Both the position numbers and the translations under genes were made by a program. A stretch of DNA of 64,000 nucleotides from Symbiodinium natans (Eukaryota > Sar > Dinophyceae > Suessiales > Symbiodiniaceae): contig CAJNDS010002193.1 of NCBI GenBank assembly GCA_905221605.1, positions 359,001 through 423,000 of the forward strand, read 5' to 3'. This document shows positions 22,538 to 32,871 of this stretch, one piece after another. Positions within the stretch are counted from its first letter, which is position 1, and the number at the start of each line of letters is the position of its first letter. The notes under the pieces were generated by a model that had not been told where the DNA came from, searched no databases, and saw nothing but the letters and a program-made list of their open reading frames with translations.

Positions 22538-22678
22538 GAGGGATACGATGGTCCTGGGTTCGGCGTCGAGAACCCCATGACCTCCGAAAACTCCGGAAAC
22601 ACCGGGGGTTTCGCAGCCGGGGGCTTCTCAACCGGAGGTTTCTCAGGCGAAGGCGGGCAACTCCACAATCCTAAAAAC
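22538..22678 (+). CDS. Glycine-rich exon
   Basis: Acceptor cgcag, phase 0, EGYDGPGFGVENPMTSEN then repeated GGF units (GGFAAGGFSTGGFSGEGG). Low-complexity glycine/phenylalanine segments of this kind occur in structural or RNA-binding proteins and J-domain linkers; nothing here decides. The frame is open for 47 codons. Confidence 0.5.
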
Positions 22679-23463
22679 GGAAAGCCCTAAACCCTAAACC
22701 CCAAACCCTAAACCCTAAACCCTAAGCCCTAAACCCTAAACTCCAAACCCCAAACCTTAAACCTTAAACCCCAAACCCTAAGCCCTAAACGCTCGGGCTT
22801 GAGAGGGGGGCGACAGGTCGGGCTTTGTGGTTTGTGTTTGTTGCGTGAGTAGGGATGCAGCGGCTGGGGGTGGACATGGTTGAGTAGCTGGGTTCTTGTG
22901 GATGAACGGTTTAGGGTTTAGGGTTTAGGGTTTAGGGTTTAGGGTTTAGGGTTGCAATACTTTACATTCAGTCATATCGTATTATGTTGTGCTGCACTAC
23001 CTAGTAGCTTGGCATGTTGTCGTGCCCTGGTTCTGGGAACTTACAAGAACCCCGATTAGGGGGCTCCTCGCTATTGAGGATTGAGGGTTTTCTGGGGAAC
23101 CCGAACACTCAAGGGATTAAAACTCGCACACCGAAGGTTGCACCCCTAAAGGGTCCCCTTGAATAGACTCCTCATATGGCCCTTGTATCACCTTTGGAAT
23201 CTTGAAAAAGTGTCCCCAAAACCCAAGGGCCCAAAACCCAAGGGTACAACCTTGAGGGTCCAAGGTTTCTGGGGAACCCTAACACGCTTCGTGGGGGTCT
23301 CCTCCGCCGCATTGCGCGCCCTTGGCCCCTCAAACCCAAGGGAGGGGCGGAGAACCCTAGACCCTAAACCCTAAACCCCACTCAAAACATCCCACGCCCC
23401 TGAACCCATGAGCCGCCCCAAGCCCAAAACCTCTCATAAGTCCTGAGAACTCTCAAGCCCTCT

Positions 23464-23685
23464 ACTTGGAGGCTCATGGTACTTATCAACCAACTATAGC
23501 TGCACTCATACATACCCAAATCAGAACCATATCAGGGCACGTGTTAGGGGCGTCTAAGTGCGTTCTAAGTACGGGTAGAATTGGTTAATGCCCTAAACCC
23601 TACTTGGTTAATACCCTAAACCCCAAACCCCAAACCCTAAACCCTAAACCCTAATCGGGTTAATAAGTACCATGAACCTCCAAGT
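23464..23685. mobile_element. Inverted-repeat element (TTGGAGGTTCATGGTAC) carrying telomeric insertions
   Basis: Ends acttggaggctcatggtac and gtaccatgaacctccaagt are complementary. The clean 160-bp copy at 57079-57238 has one ttgggttaat near its right end; this copy has three versions (about 23584, 23605 and 23658) separated by two CCCTAAA runs. The arrays therefore seem to have been inserted into the element with duplication of the target. Confidence 0.72.
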
Positions 23686-23809
23686 AAGGGTGAAGTAAGG
23701 GTGGAACCCCATATGGGGCGATCCGAAGTCTGGGCCCTTCTTGTGTAATAGTGTAAATAATAAAGGGGTTATATAGCAAGGGACCCAAACGAAGGGTCCC
23801 ATACCTCGG

Positions 23810-23893
23810 GTCCCCTAAACCCTAAACCCTAAACCCTAAACCCTAAACCCTAAACCCTAAACCCTAAACCCTAAACCCTAAACCCTAAACCCT
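23810..23893. repeat. CCCTAAA array
   Basis: Eleven or so near-perfect units. The next 90 bp are unique (an open frame SHTRNPGSPDSTGPDLTQ is visible), then TTTAGGG units from 23985. Confidence 0.95.
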
Positions 23894-24447
23894 ACTTCCC
23901 ACACTCGGAACCCTGGAAGCCCGGATTCCACAGGGCCCGACCTGACTCAGCCCATGGAGCCGCAGAGCCTTGAAGGCGGATCAGGGTTTAGGGTTTAGGG
24001 TTTAGGGTTTAGGGTTTAGGGTTTAGGGTTTCGGGGCGTTTTAGGGCGTTTAGGCTTTAGGCTCATGGGGTGGGGCCTTTTGTTCTCTTAAGGGAGGTTA
24101 CATGGTCCCTTTCCTCCTGGCAACAGGGTTCTGACGTATGGGCCCTTGGGTGTTATAAGGGTTTAGGTTTAGGGTTTAGGGTTTAGGGTTTAGGGTTTAG
24201 GGTTTAGGGTTTAGGGTTAGAGACCCCCCTCTTTAGGGCCCACTGAGGGACCATGCAACTACCCTAAGAGTTTCATGTTCAGGGTTTTAGCACTTCAGGG
24301 TGGCAGGTGTCCTGCGCTTGGGTTTTCAGGGCGAAGCCGATGGGTGGGTTGAGGGTTTAGGGTTTAAGGTTTAGGGATAGGAATGAAGGTTTAGAACTTA
24401 TGGGATTTGTCTCGGGCTTGCATGGTCAATTGCCTGAGTTCTACTAG

Positions 24448-24528
24448 GTTCAAGCTCTGGTTCCTACACCCCGCAATGTGCAGGGCACCACTCGCCCCCG
24501 AAATTGGGCCAGAGTTTTAGAAAGTTGA
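24448..24528 (+). CDS. Exon-like segment with stop, unknown
   Basis: Acceptor ctactag, phase 0, VQALVPTPRNVQGTTRPR then NWARVLES and TGA at 24526-24528. Unknown family. Confidence 0.38.
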   Translation, partial: VQALVPTPRNVQGTTRPRNWARVLES

Positions 24529-24664
24529 CCACACAGGTTCAACGAAGCCCTAAACCCTAAACCCTAAACCCTAAACCCTAATGGCCTTACCCTTTTCTCT
24601 GAAGCGCTGGGACTTGAAGATGCTTCAGCATCTGTAGCCTCACAGAATCCGCATAAACCCTAAA

Positions 24665-24770
24665 CAGGGCTTAGGGTTTAGGGTTTAGGGTTTAGGGTTT
24701 AGGGTTTAGGGTTTAGGGTTTAGGGTTTAGGGCTTAAGGTTTCGGGCTTAGGGGTTTCGGGGTTTAGGGT
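24665..24770. repeat. TTTAGGG array
   Basis: Ten clean units, then degenerate ones. A similar G-strand array at 25190-25302 includes a truncated unit (TTTAATTAGGG). Confidence 0.95.
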
Positions 24771-24993
24771 AATTATGGGGCCTATGGTTTTGGGGTTTTC
24801 GTCAGTGATGGGCACGTTGCAACGCAGGCCTTCAGCTTCAATTGCATGATTCCGAGCCTGCTAACATAGGCTCGGTAAAGCCTGAAGGCTATCCATGTAC
24901 GCGAAAATAGGGGACCCCTAAAATAGGCCACCCCCAAATAGTAGGATTCCCTTGTAATATGGACCCAAGAAGGTACCCCTAATGTCGAAACAC

Positions 24994-25025
<32 letters not shown>

Positions 25026-25662
25026 GTATATGTATGTATGTATGTATGTATATATATATATACATATATATAAGGTTGCAGAGGGAGTTCAACATCATAG
25101 CCTGTGTCACGCCGTACATGACTCGCGGGATGCAGCAAGCGTGCACGCATTGTTTCAAACCTCTCCCAAGGACTCGTCTGAGAAAGAGTCGTCGGTTTAG
25201 GGTTTAGCGTTTAGGGTTTAGGGTCGGTTTAGGGTTTAATTAGGGTTTAGGGTTTAGGGTTTAGGGTTTAGGGTTTAGGGTTTAGGGTTTAGGGTTTAGG
25301 GTCACGCCCATGCAAGCATCTGCCCAGAATAAGCCGTCAAGGAGGCTCGATTCGGGCCTTCTTTGGGCATGCTTTTGGTCTCTTTTGGCTTCCGCCCGAA
25401 GCAACATGTACAGGCTTAGAGCATATGACCCCAAAGCCCTAAACACCCCAAAAGCCCTAAAAGCCCTCAAAGCACTAAAAGCACTGAAAGCCCTAAAAGC
25501 CCAAAAAACCCCAAAAAGCCCTAAAAGCCACAAAAGCCCTAAAAGCCCCAAAAGCCCTAATGCCCCCCAAAACCCTAAACCCTAAACCCTAAACCCTAAA
25601 CCCTAAATAGCCCCTAAATAGCCCCTAAAAAGCCCCAAAAGCCCTAAACGCCCCTGGCGCAG

Positions 25663-25726
25663 GCAGCTACAACCAATTCGACTGCACGGCGCCTCGGCAC
25701 CGGCTCAGAGCTCCAGTCTTTGGAAG
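25663..25726 (+). CDS. Exon-like segment, unknown
   Basis: Acceptor gcgcag, phase 0, AATTNSTARRLGTGSELQ followed by SLE. An N-S-T sequon is present. Between CCCTAAA-like and TTTAGGG-like units. Confidence 0.4.
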
Positions 25727-25888
25727 GGCTTAGGGCTTAGGGTGTAGGGCTTAGGGCTTAGGGCTTAGGGCTTAGTGCCTGGCTAGAACGAGAGAAGTCC
25801 CGGAACGCCATGCCCCCGAACCCCCCCCCCCCCCCCCCGCCAGCGAATTCTCACAAAAGCCTAAGGGTCCATGTACCAATGTACTGGT

Positions 25889-26000
25889 TGGTTCTTAGCA
25901 GGGAATGAGGGAATGGGTGCCGATATTATCCCTTAAAGGTTATATATATATATATATACATATGTATATAGGGCCCTAATTCCTTCATTCCCAAGTATGT
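25889..26000. mobile_element. Inverted-repeat element, AGGGAATGAGGGAATG family, copy 1
   Basis: Left arm gttcttagcagggaatgagg, right arm ccttcattcccaagta, with tatccctta / agggccctaa inner pairing and a TA-expanded loop. A second copy lies 100 bp downstream and a third at 43051. The flanking gtactggttggttcttag is shared with copy 2. Confidence 0.68.
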
Positions 26001-26101
26001 ACCTATGTGAAACAGGGTCTACATTACTGTTCTTGGTGAGTGTATATATTGGTCAGTTTACATTTTGGGTGTCCTTTTGGGGCCTGCTTCATGTACTGGT
26101 T

Positions 26102-26209
26102 GGTTCTTAGTAGGGAATGAGGGAATGGGTGTTGACATGGTGTTGACATTATCCCTTAAAAGGGTATATATAGGGCCCTAATTCCTTCATTCCCTAGTAA
26201 TTAAGAACC
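26102..26209. mobile_element. Inverted-repeat element, AGGGAATGAGGGAATG family, copy 2
   Basis: ggttcttagtagggaatgag pairs with cattccctagtaattaagaa. It contains a short tandem duplication (tgttgacatgg / tgttgacatta) that copy 1 lacks. Confidence 0.72.
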
Positions 26210-26336
26210 AGGGGGTATAGTATATACTTGGGCCTCAAATGGGTTCACATATAGTAGATTCTAGGGCTATATAGGTGCATGGACTAGGGTTTAGGGTTTA
26301 GGGTTTAGGGCTCAGGGAAAGCCTCTCCCAGCCCAG

Positions 26337-26414
26337 GTGGAAGTGGACAACTGGCAGTTTGCCTGGGCGGATGAGCAGACGCTCACTTCTCAAATTCATA
26401 CTCTTTGTTTGTGA
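26337..26414 (+). CDS. Exon-like segment with stop, unknown
   Basis: Acceptor gcccag, phase 0, VEVDNWQFAWADEQTLTS then QIHTLCL and TGA at 26412-26414. Well-formed acidic/aromatic sequence. The AT-richer tail 26415-26600 may be a 3' untranslated region. Confidence 0.45.
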   Translation: MEVDNWQFAWADEQTLTSQIHTLCL

Positions 26415-26841
26415 TTTTTTTGTTGCTTTCCGCTTCCTTTGGCCGAAATCTTGTTGTCTAATCATGTCCAAACCTTCATCTCCTCAATTCAGTCTACGAT
26501 TTGCTGAACAAATCCCAAAACAAAAGATAACCATCCTCTACTACCCTTGTAAGGACGAATGTTTTTTGGTTTTTTCGGAGTTCGAAAGTAAATAGTAGAC
26601 GTGTGGAGCTAAGGAAGCAAGCCTGCTGCCAGACAGTAGGCCGGCCGTGTCGGGCGAGCTCCGTGCGGGAGTTTGGGACGATTTGGGGGGTTCTTAGGGA
26701 TGCTTATGGAGGGAGTCTCGAAAAAGTTTGGGCTTAAGAGTTTGAGATTTAGGGTTTAGGGTCTAGGGTTCAGGGTTTAGGGTTTAGGGTAACCCTAGAC
26801 CCGAAACTCTTAAAGCCCAAACGCTTTCTTAAAGCCCTACT

Positions 26842-26940
26842 GCGGACACCCCTGGCGTCACGCCGACGATGGGGTACATACCCGTAAACCATCATACTCT
26901 CCCTTGTAGAGAGGCCTGGCAGCCCAGGTGTGCCCTTTAG
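26842..26940 (+). CDS. Exon-like segment with stop, unknown
   Basis: ADTPGVTPTMGYIPVNHH, then TLPCREAWQPRCAL and TAG at 26938-26940, where the stop belongs to the first telomeric unit that follows. Upstream acceptor not certain. Confidence 0.38.
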   Translation, partial: ADTPGVTPTMGYIPVNHHTLPCREAWQPRCAL

Positions 26941-27574
26941 GATTTAGGGTTTAGGGTTTAGGGTTTAGGGTTTAGGGTTTAGGGCTTAGGGTTTAGGGTT
27001 TGGGGTTTAGGGTTTAGGGTTTAGGGTCCCAGTGCCCTGTTTTGGTTCTGGGTTTCCTTATCAAGTAACCAACCAACAACAGCTTACCCTGACTCTAAGA
27101 TGGTTGCTCTGGCTACTAAGCTGTGAGCTGGCGCTATGATTCGGCAGTCTTGCACACGACTGCCACTTTGTGGTGCTTTCCTGCAACTTTAACCCTAAAC
27201 CCTAAACCTTTTAAACCCTAGACCCTTTTTGGGTTCATTGGGTTTCTTAAAATGGCAGCTAGAAGTGCAGCCAAGGTCACAACTGTCAAGCTGGAGTCCT
27301 AAACCCTAAACCCTAGACCCTAAACCCTAAACCCTAAACCCTAAACCCTAAACCCTAAGGAGAGTTGTTCGTTCCACTCCCCGCCACAGGCCCTGATCCT
27401 AAACCCTACCTGGGACTTTATCTTTCCTACAGTATAGTAGTAGCCACCCCCCTAATTCGTAGAGGTATAACCCATACAACTGTAGGGACCCTAAACCCTA
27501 AACCCTAAACCCTAAACCCTAAACCCTCCCGGTAAGACCTCAAAGCCCAAGGCCCTGATAAAAACCGTCGGCAG

Positions 27575-27671
27575 GCATCGGCTGTAAGTCCGATGAGATC
27601 GCGTATCCGGAGCCCTCAGAGGACGACTTCTTCTTCGACTGCTCCAAGGCATACCGGAAGTCCTCTACTTG
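27575..27671 (+). CDS. Acidic protein, penultimate exon
   Basis: Acceptor cggcag, then IGCKSDEIAYPEPSEDDF and FFDCSKAYRKSS. It ends in phase 2 at TTG|GTAGCC. With the 85-nt inverted-repeat intron removed the frame continues to a stop at 27835. Family unknown; the acidic patch PEPSEDD is characteristic. Confidence 0.55.
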
Positions 27672-27756
27672 GTAGCCCAGTGGTGCCCTTTTGCATTTTT
27701 TTTGTTCAAGGTTCCCTTGACGGAACCTACCCGAAAAAGGCCTACCCGTATTCTAG
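27672..27756 (+). mobile_element. 85-nt intron of the GCCCAGTGGTACCC family
   Basis: Begins gtagcccagtggtgccctt and ends gtattctag, so GT...AG. Related introns or elements: 11018-11130, 50970-51076, 52845-53076, and a partial copy at 30790-30853. It shows that an element of this family can serve as a complete spliceosomal intron. Confidence 0.6.
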
Positions 27757-27835
27757 TATGGCTACTTCGCCACGTCCAATCATGGTTCCGGAGATCCTAC
27801 TATCATACGGAGGCTTATATGTCCGGTACCTTTAG
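27757..27835 (+). CDS. Acidic protein, last exon
   Basis: Continues the frame of 27671 (TG plus T) as MATSPRPIMVPEILLSYG, then GLYVRYL and TAG at 27833-27835. A different splice choice would open a longer frame through about 27920, so the end is provisional. Confidence 0.45.
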
Positions 27836-28160
27836 AGAATCCTCCCCGCGCCCCCGCCCCCGAAAAAAGATGGTTATGTTTGAAGAATGCCTTCAAGACA
27901 CAGAATACCGCCATTTTCGAAGTGCCGTGAAAGTCCAGGCAGGCCGACGAGATCATTTCTTTTTCACACACACATTCTCTGCTCAGGCATGTGCTGCCCT
28001 TTAAACCACGGTGTGCGAAATATGCCTCCTCACCTTCGCCTTCCACGTTTTTCGACAAATGCCAATGTTCCCTTTCCATGCTGTCTCGACTTCACCACGC
28101 CTGCCGATGTTTTTGTTCACTACTTCTGCTTTCATCTTGTTTTCAAGTCTAACAAACACA

Positions 28161-28229
28161 ATGACAAACTTTCACGGAGGAGAGAGACGCGCATTCCTCG
28201 TTCTTGCTGTTGCAGGAGTAGGAGCAGTG
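28161..28229 (+). CDS. First exon with signal peptide or membrane anchor
   Basis: ATG at 28161 gives MTNFHGGERRAFLVLAVA then GVGAV, a short basic start followed by a hydrophobic core, ending in phase 0 before gtatatac (GT donor). Upstream 28010-28160 is pyrimidine-rich and could be 5' untranslated. Downstream exons are not certain; 28620-28670 (SQHSGLPSRELRM) is one candidate. Confidence 0.5.
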
Positions 28230-28302
28230 GTATATACATGCATATATATATATATATATGTACGTATGAATATATGTATGTAGGTATGTATGTATGTACG
28301 CC

Positions 28303-28386
28303 ATCATCATCGTCATCATCACCATCATCATCATCATCATCACCATCATCACCATCATCACCATCATCACCATCATCACCATCATA
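28303..28386. repeat. CAT/CAC microsatellite
   Basis: catcatcac units for about 85 bp, with a second CAT run at 28548-28578. Histidine or methionine frames here are artefacts. Confidence 0.95.
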
Positions 28387-28546
28387 ATCTTCATCTTCAT
28401 CTTATTCATCGTAATCTTCTTATTCATCTTATTCTTCCTACTATTATTTCATTATTCTTCCCCTTCTTCTTCTTTTTCTTCTATATATATATACACAAAT
28501 ACATATAGAATATAGTATAATAGAACATAGCATAATATAATAATGT

Positions 28547-28578
<32 letters not shown>

Positions 28579-28925
28579 AAGGCTCGTATGATACTGATGA
28601 TGACTGGGCGTGATGCCAGGGCCAGTCAGCACAGTGGTCTCCCAAGCCGCGAGCTGAGAATGGGTGCGTGTTTAGGGTACATAAGGTTTAGGGTTTTGGG
28701 TCGAGATGTTCCCCCTTATAGTCCTGAAGAGGGATTCAAGAGGGGTACTATCATCCCTATTGAGGCCTGTTACTGTATCCCAAGTTTAGGGTGTGTAGGT
28801 TTTGGGGTTCAGGGGTTTGGCCTACCGGTCAGCTCATTGGTAAAATATTTGAATTTAGCATTGATGATAATAATGCACAAATATCGGTTTACTGATGATG
28901 GTGTAGTACGTTTATGTAAATTAAG

Positions 28926-28992
28926 AAAAAGTTGGCTGAAGGCAATTTCAACAAACTCCTAGTCAACCTAGAAACCCTTGCTTTGAGTGAAG
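28926..28992 (+). CDS. Coiled-coil-like exon
   Basis: Acceptor attaag, then KKLAEGNFNKLLVNLETL and ALSE, GT donor at 28993. Leucines fall at heptad-like spacing. The preceding 28820-28925 is AT-rich and unlike its neighbours. It could belong to the coiled-coil gene that starts clearly at 29272, but the end phase (1) differs from those exons. Confidence 0.42.
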
Positions 28993-29271
28993 GTCGGGGA
29001 GGACCGTGGGCCTTGCGGAATTGCAGTTCCCAAAAACCGTTGACCTTTTCCCCTACACTCGACGGGCATCCTCACCTCGTCCACTAGGGTTTATGAGGTT
29101 TAGGGTTTGTAAGGTTTAGGGTTTAGGGTTGAGGGGTTTCTTTGGTTTGGTTCGGTAGAAGTTTCGTAACACTGGCGGAGCCCTAGCCTTAAAGTCTGAA
29201 GTCCTGCTTAGCCCACAGTCCGGTTTCGGGCTTTCGGGTGTAGGCATAGGGCTTGTGGGGCTCAAGTCCAG

Positions 29272-29319
29272 GAAGAGGAGCGTCTGCTGCTCCACCTCCA
29301 ACGCGAACTGCGCCACGCG
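29272..29319 (+). CDS. Coiled-coil gene, first clear 48-nt exon
   Basis: Between gtccag and a gtatgt donor lie exactly 16 codons in phase 0: EEERLLLHLQRELRHA. This is an amphipathic charged helix with leucines at a/d spacing. The same exon design (acceptor AG, phase 0 at both ends, about 16 codons, usually a GC donor) recurs about twenty times up to 63350. The long minus frame 29116-29373 that overlaps is taken as a shadow. The product would be a long filament or scaffold-like coiled coil; no named family can be assigned. Confidence 0.62.
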
Positions 29320-31192
29320 GTATGTCTGAGCAACCGCCAGCTGCTTTAGTGAGGCCTCTTGAGGCTTCCCCATGCTGGGGTTGGGGTTTAGGGTTTCGGG
29401 TTTAGGGTTTAGGGTTCAGGGTTCAGGGTTCAGAGTTTAGGGTTTAGGGTTTAGGATTTAGGGTTCAGGATTCAGGGTTTAGGGTGTAGGGTGGGTTTGG
29501 TTCAGGATGGCCTCAGGATGGCCTAATCTAGAGGCCCCCTTCTGGTGCCATAAGCTAGAGAGAATATGTGCTGCTGCAGAGGTTCCGACAAGGTTTAGGG
29601 TTTGGGGCTCGATGTTTCGATTTCAAAGGGTCTGCACCTGACAGGCCATTCCTCTCTTAGCTGAGATGAAGGGCTTGTAGTCCTCGAATGAACTGCAGCC
29701 CTTATAAGCCCTACACCTTAAACCCTAAACCTTAAACCCTAAACCCTAAACCCGTATGAAGCACAGCACGAGTGTTCCTACACTGTTCCTACTACCAATA
29801 CACCGAAGCCTGCGCTTTGAGGCGCAAGAACCGCTTTGTGGGAGTTTAGGTGAGGGTTCAGGGCGTTTCCGAAACTGGTGTGTTACTGTTGTCTGAGGGA
29901 GGATTCTTACAAAGAGGAGCATACGATATTGGGGACCGGAATGGGACCTTAGGGAGTTGCCCAGCTTGGAGTTTCCCCACCCCCCCCCCCTATTTCTTGT
30001 TAAGTTTACAGTTGTTTGGTTCCCCTGCGACTATTTTTGGAGCACATTTTGAACTAGCACTCATTGCAAAAATATTGAACCCTGCTTTTGATGGCCGAAA
30101 GATATGGCTGCTAAATTCTGCAGCTTGCTGAGCATCAGGTGGCGTTTCTGGGGTTTAGGGCTTGAAAGGTCAGGGTCTAGGGCTCAGGGTACAGGCCTTA
30201 TGCAGAGCAAGTAAGAACTCCCAGGCCCTTCAACCCCCCCCGTAGACATCTGGAGGAAGCTTCAAGAAGGCCTCAGAGAACCCTGCAAGGGGCCCCATTT
30301 TTTTCCCTGTGGACCAGGGCATAGGCTATAGTTAAGGGAGCCCCGGGGGGACTCCATGTAAAGTGCAGGAAGCCTTGGGTGGGGGAGGGTTGTCCTGATA
30401 CGGAGGTAGGGACGTCCAAGGACGCCTTTGAATGAACTCGGAAATTGGGGTCATATGCCCTTTCCTACTATACTTCTTTCTCTAAAGGGTACTATGAACC
30501 CTGAACCCGTTTAGGGTTCATTCGGCCTCGAAAAGGATGGGTGAAAGGAGTCCCCTCACGGTTTCCCTGACGTAGCATTCTTTCGCCTTCGGCCCTTGCA
30601 GAAGGCGCGTTGGGGCCCGAGGAGCCACAGGCCTCTTCCAATCTCGTGCTCTTTTGTTCTTGGGAGAGTTTAGGGTTTGGGGTTTAGGGTTTGGGGTATA
30701 GGGTTTAGGGTTTAGGGTTTAGGGTTGAGCGTTTAGGGTTTAGGGTTTAGGGTTTAGGGGTACCTAGATGCACGTTTGTACGGGTTCAAGGTTCCCTTCA
30801 AGAAAGTAGCCAACCCCCGAAAGGGCGCCTTTATCATATGTGGTTACTGGGCTACTCCCTGAACCCCTTAAACCCCAACACCCAAACCCTGCAGAAAGAG
30901 ACCTCCCCCTAAACCCCCTAAACCCTAAACCCCCTAAACCCCCTAAACCCCTTAAACCCCAACACCCAACAATCCTGCAGAAAGAGACCTCTGCAATTTG
31001 CCCCGTGTTTCACACCCCGGGCTGCACGCAAAGCCACGTGCCGAGAAAATGCGCACTGGGACGCTGGGCTAATTTGGGTTTAGGGTTTGGGGTTTAGGGT
31101 TTAGGGGTTAGGGGTTAGGGTTTAGGGTTTAGGAGTTTAGGGTGCAGGGTTCAGGGTTGAGGGTTTGATTAGGGTCGAAGGGTTTAGGGTTC
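29320..31192. other. Intronic/intergenic stretch with weak exon-like pieces
   Basis: Telomeric units in both orientations and some open frames: EAPFWCHKLERICAAAEV near 29530, ARVFLHCSYYQYTEACAL near 29768, IWRKLQEGLREPCKGPHF with stop near 30246-30334, and 29990-30131 closing SAAC. None has enough support to stand alone. 30431-30535 is an inverted-repeat element related to 49161-49264. Confidence 0.5.
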
Positions 31193-31311
31193 ATCAAGGC
31201 TGCGAGTTTAAGGGATGCTGTGGGCAAGCAGTTAGTCACGGAACCGACCATGATTCTTAGACGGCTTCCGTGTCCGGAAAATAGGTTCCTGAAATATGCT
31301 GCGTTGTCGCA
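31193..31311 (+). CDS. Exon-like segment, unknown
   Basis: IKAASLRDAVGKQLVTEP, TMILRRLPCPENRFLKYA, then ALSH before CCCTAAA units. Forty open codons of natural composition with no stop until the telomeric repeat. Preceded by TTTAGGG units. Confidence 0.48.
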
Positions 31312-32039
31312 TAAACCCTAAAACCCTAAATCCCTCACCCCCCTGAACCTGGAAACCCCGAATCCCTGAGGGTTTAAAGTGGTTTCTAGAGCCTCCTTTG
31401 GAGGGGCTTTCCGTGGACCCTACACAGGGTTTAGGGTTTAGGGTTTAGGGTCTAGGGTTTAGGGTTTAGGGTGTAGGAGGGCTTCCTGTAACCTATCGAG
31501 TATATACTTGGGCCTTAACATGGTTCCTACATAGTAGCTTAAGGGCTCAAGTATATACTAGAGAGGTACATGGATCCTTCGGGGAAACCCTAAAGCCTAA
31601 AGCCCTGGAAGATCCTGAGCCATTGTGACGTGCCCTGTGAGAACCCTAAGCAACCTAAGAACCCTCAAAGACCCTAAGCCCTCCCCAGAAACCGTTGTTA
31701 AAGACCTACTTAACACCCAAAACAAACCCTAGGCACCCAACAAATCCCACAGCAACCCACAAGAACCCTAAACTAAACACCCTAACAAAGCCTAAACTCC
31801 CAACAGGCCCTACAAACACTCATAAGAACCCTAAGCACCCTTTCTAAGCCCAGGCGGACCTTAACCCGAAACCCCAAACCCCAATTCCTAAACCCTAAAC
31901 CCCAAACCCTAAACCCCAAACCCTAAACCCTAAACCCCAAACCCCAAACCCTAAACCCTAAACCCTACTTCGTGACCTGCCTCTTGCGCCCGGTCGCAGG
32001 CACGATGCCGAAAAGATGCAGCGGAACATGGAGGTGCCT

Positions 32040-32460
32040 TAAGTGGGTTTGGGGTTTAGGGTTTGGGGTTTGGGGTTTAGGGTTTAGGGTTTGGGGTTTA
32101 GGGTTAGTGGGTTTAGGGTTTAGGGTTAGTGGGTTTCGGGTTTAGGGTTCAGGGTTTGGGGTTTAGGGTTAGTGGGTTTAGGGTTTGGGGTTTTGGTTTA
32201 GTGGGTTTAGGGTTTGGGGTTTAGGGTTTGCGGTTTAGGGTTAGGGTTTGGGGTTCAGGGTTTAGGGTTTGGGGTTTAGGGTTAGTGGGTTTAGGGTTTA
32301 GGGTTTAGGCATAGTGGGTTTAGGGTTTAGGGTTCAGGGTTAGTGGGTTTGGGGTTAGTGGGTTTAGGGTTTGGGGTTTAGCGTTAGTGGGTTTAGAGTT
32401 TGGGGTTTAGGGTTAGTGGGTTTAGGGTTTGGGGTTTAGGGTTTCAGGGTTTTGTGAGTT
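32040..32460. repeat. Higher-order telomeric array with TTAGTGGG units
   Basis: About 420 bp in which TTTAGGG, TTTGGGG and TTAGTGGG alternate in a recurring order (roughly 21-35 bp super-unit). The shared super-unit shows that the array grew by tandem duplication of a mixed block and not by telomerase-like addition of single units. Confidence 0.85.
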
Positions 32461-32514
32461 GGGATTTAGGGGTCTAGGGTTCTAGAATTTGGGCTTGCCG
32501 TTTTGAGACTAAAA

Positions 32515-32646
32515 ATGAGAAGGGCACCAGTTTTTTGTTGGTTGGTGGTGCTGGTGTTGCTGGCGGTGCTGGTGGTGCTGGTGCTGGTGCTGGTGCTGGT
32601 GAGTGCTGCGGCGGCAACGCGGCGGTGTGTCTATCCTAAGGCCTGA
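32515..32646 (+). CDS. Small hydrophobic protein or signal-peptide exon
   Basis: ATG at 32515 opens MRRAPVFCWLVVLVLL followed by an alternating valine/leucine run, then SAAAATRRCVYPKA and TGA at 32644-32646: 43 residues if read through. The run is encoded by a GTGCTG microsatellite. A canonical gtgagt lies at about 32599, so it may instead be the first exon (signal peptide) of a secreted protein. Too short for routine gene calling. Confidence 0.5.
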   Translation: MRRAPVFCWLVVLVLLAVLVVLVLVLVLVSAAAATRRCVYPKA

Positions 32647-32748
32647 GTAGCTTCTACAGCCCAGACAAGGCGAACATGTGCCCATTTTCTCCTGTGTTTA
32701 GGTTTTCGAGTTCAGGGCTTGTTAGAGTTGTAAGGTACGATACCAGGG

Positions 32749-32871
32749 ATGCTCCCACCCCGCCCCAAACTCGCGAGCACCAAAGCCTTAGAAGCCTCGA
32801 AACCTGAGAAGTCGTCACTCCTCGCACCTCACAAGATGCACGCTCGCACATCCTTCCCAAAAACCCTATAA
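32749..32871 (+). CDS. Exon-like segment, unknown
   Basis: After taccag, MLPPRPKLASTKALEASK, PEKSSLLAPHKMHARTS and a stop in the following telomeric unit at 32869-32871. Basic, serine/alanine/lysine-rich. Could be the next exon of 32515. The minus frame 32654-32860 is an alternative. Confidence 0.4.
   Translation: MLPPRPKLASTKALEASKPEKSSLLAPHKMHARTSFPKTL

Noticed and set aside
29116-29373. 85-codon minus frame starting MGKPQEASLKQL
   Set aside because: Plausible composition, but the + strand carries an exact 16-codon phase-0 exon with acceptor and donor at 29272-29319 matching the neighbours.
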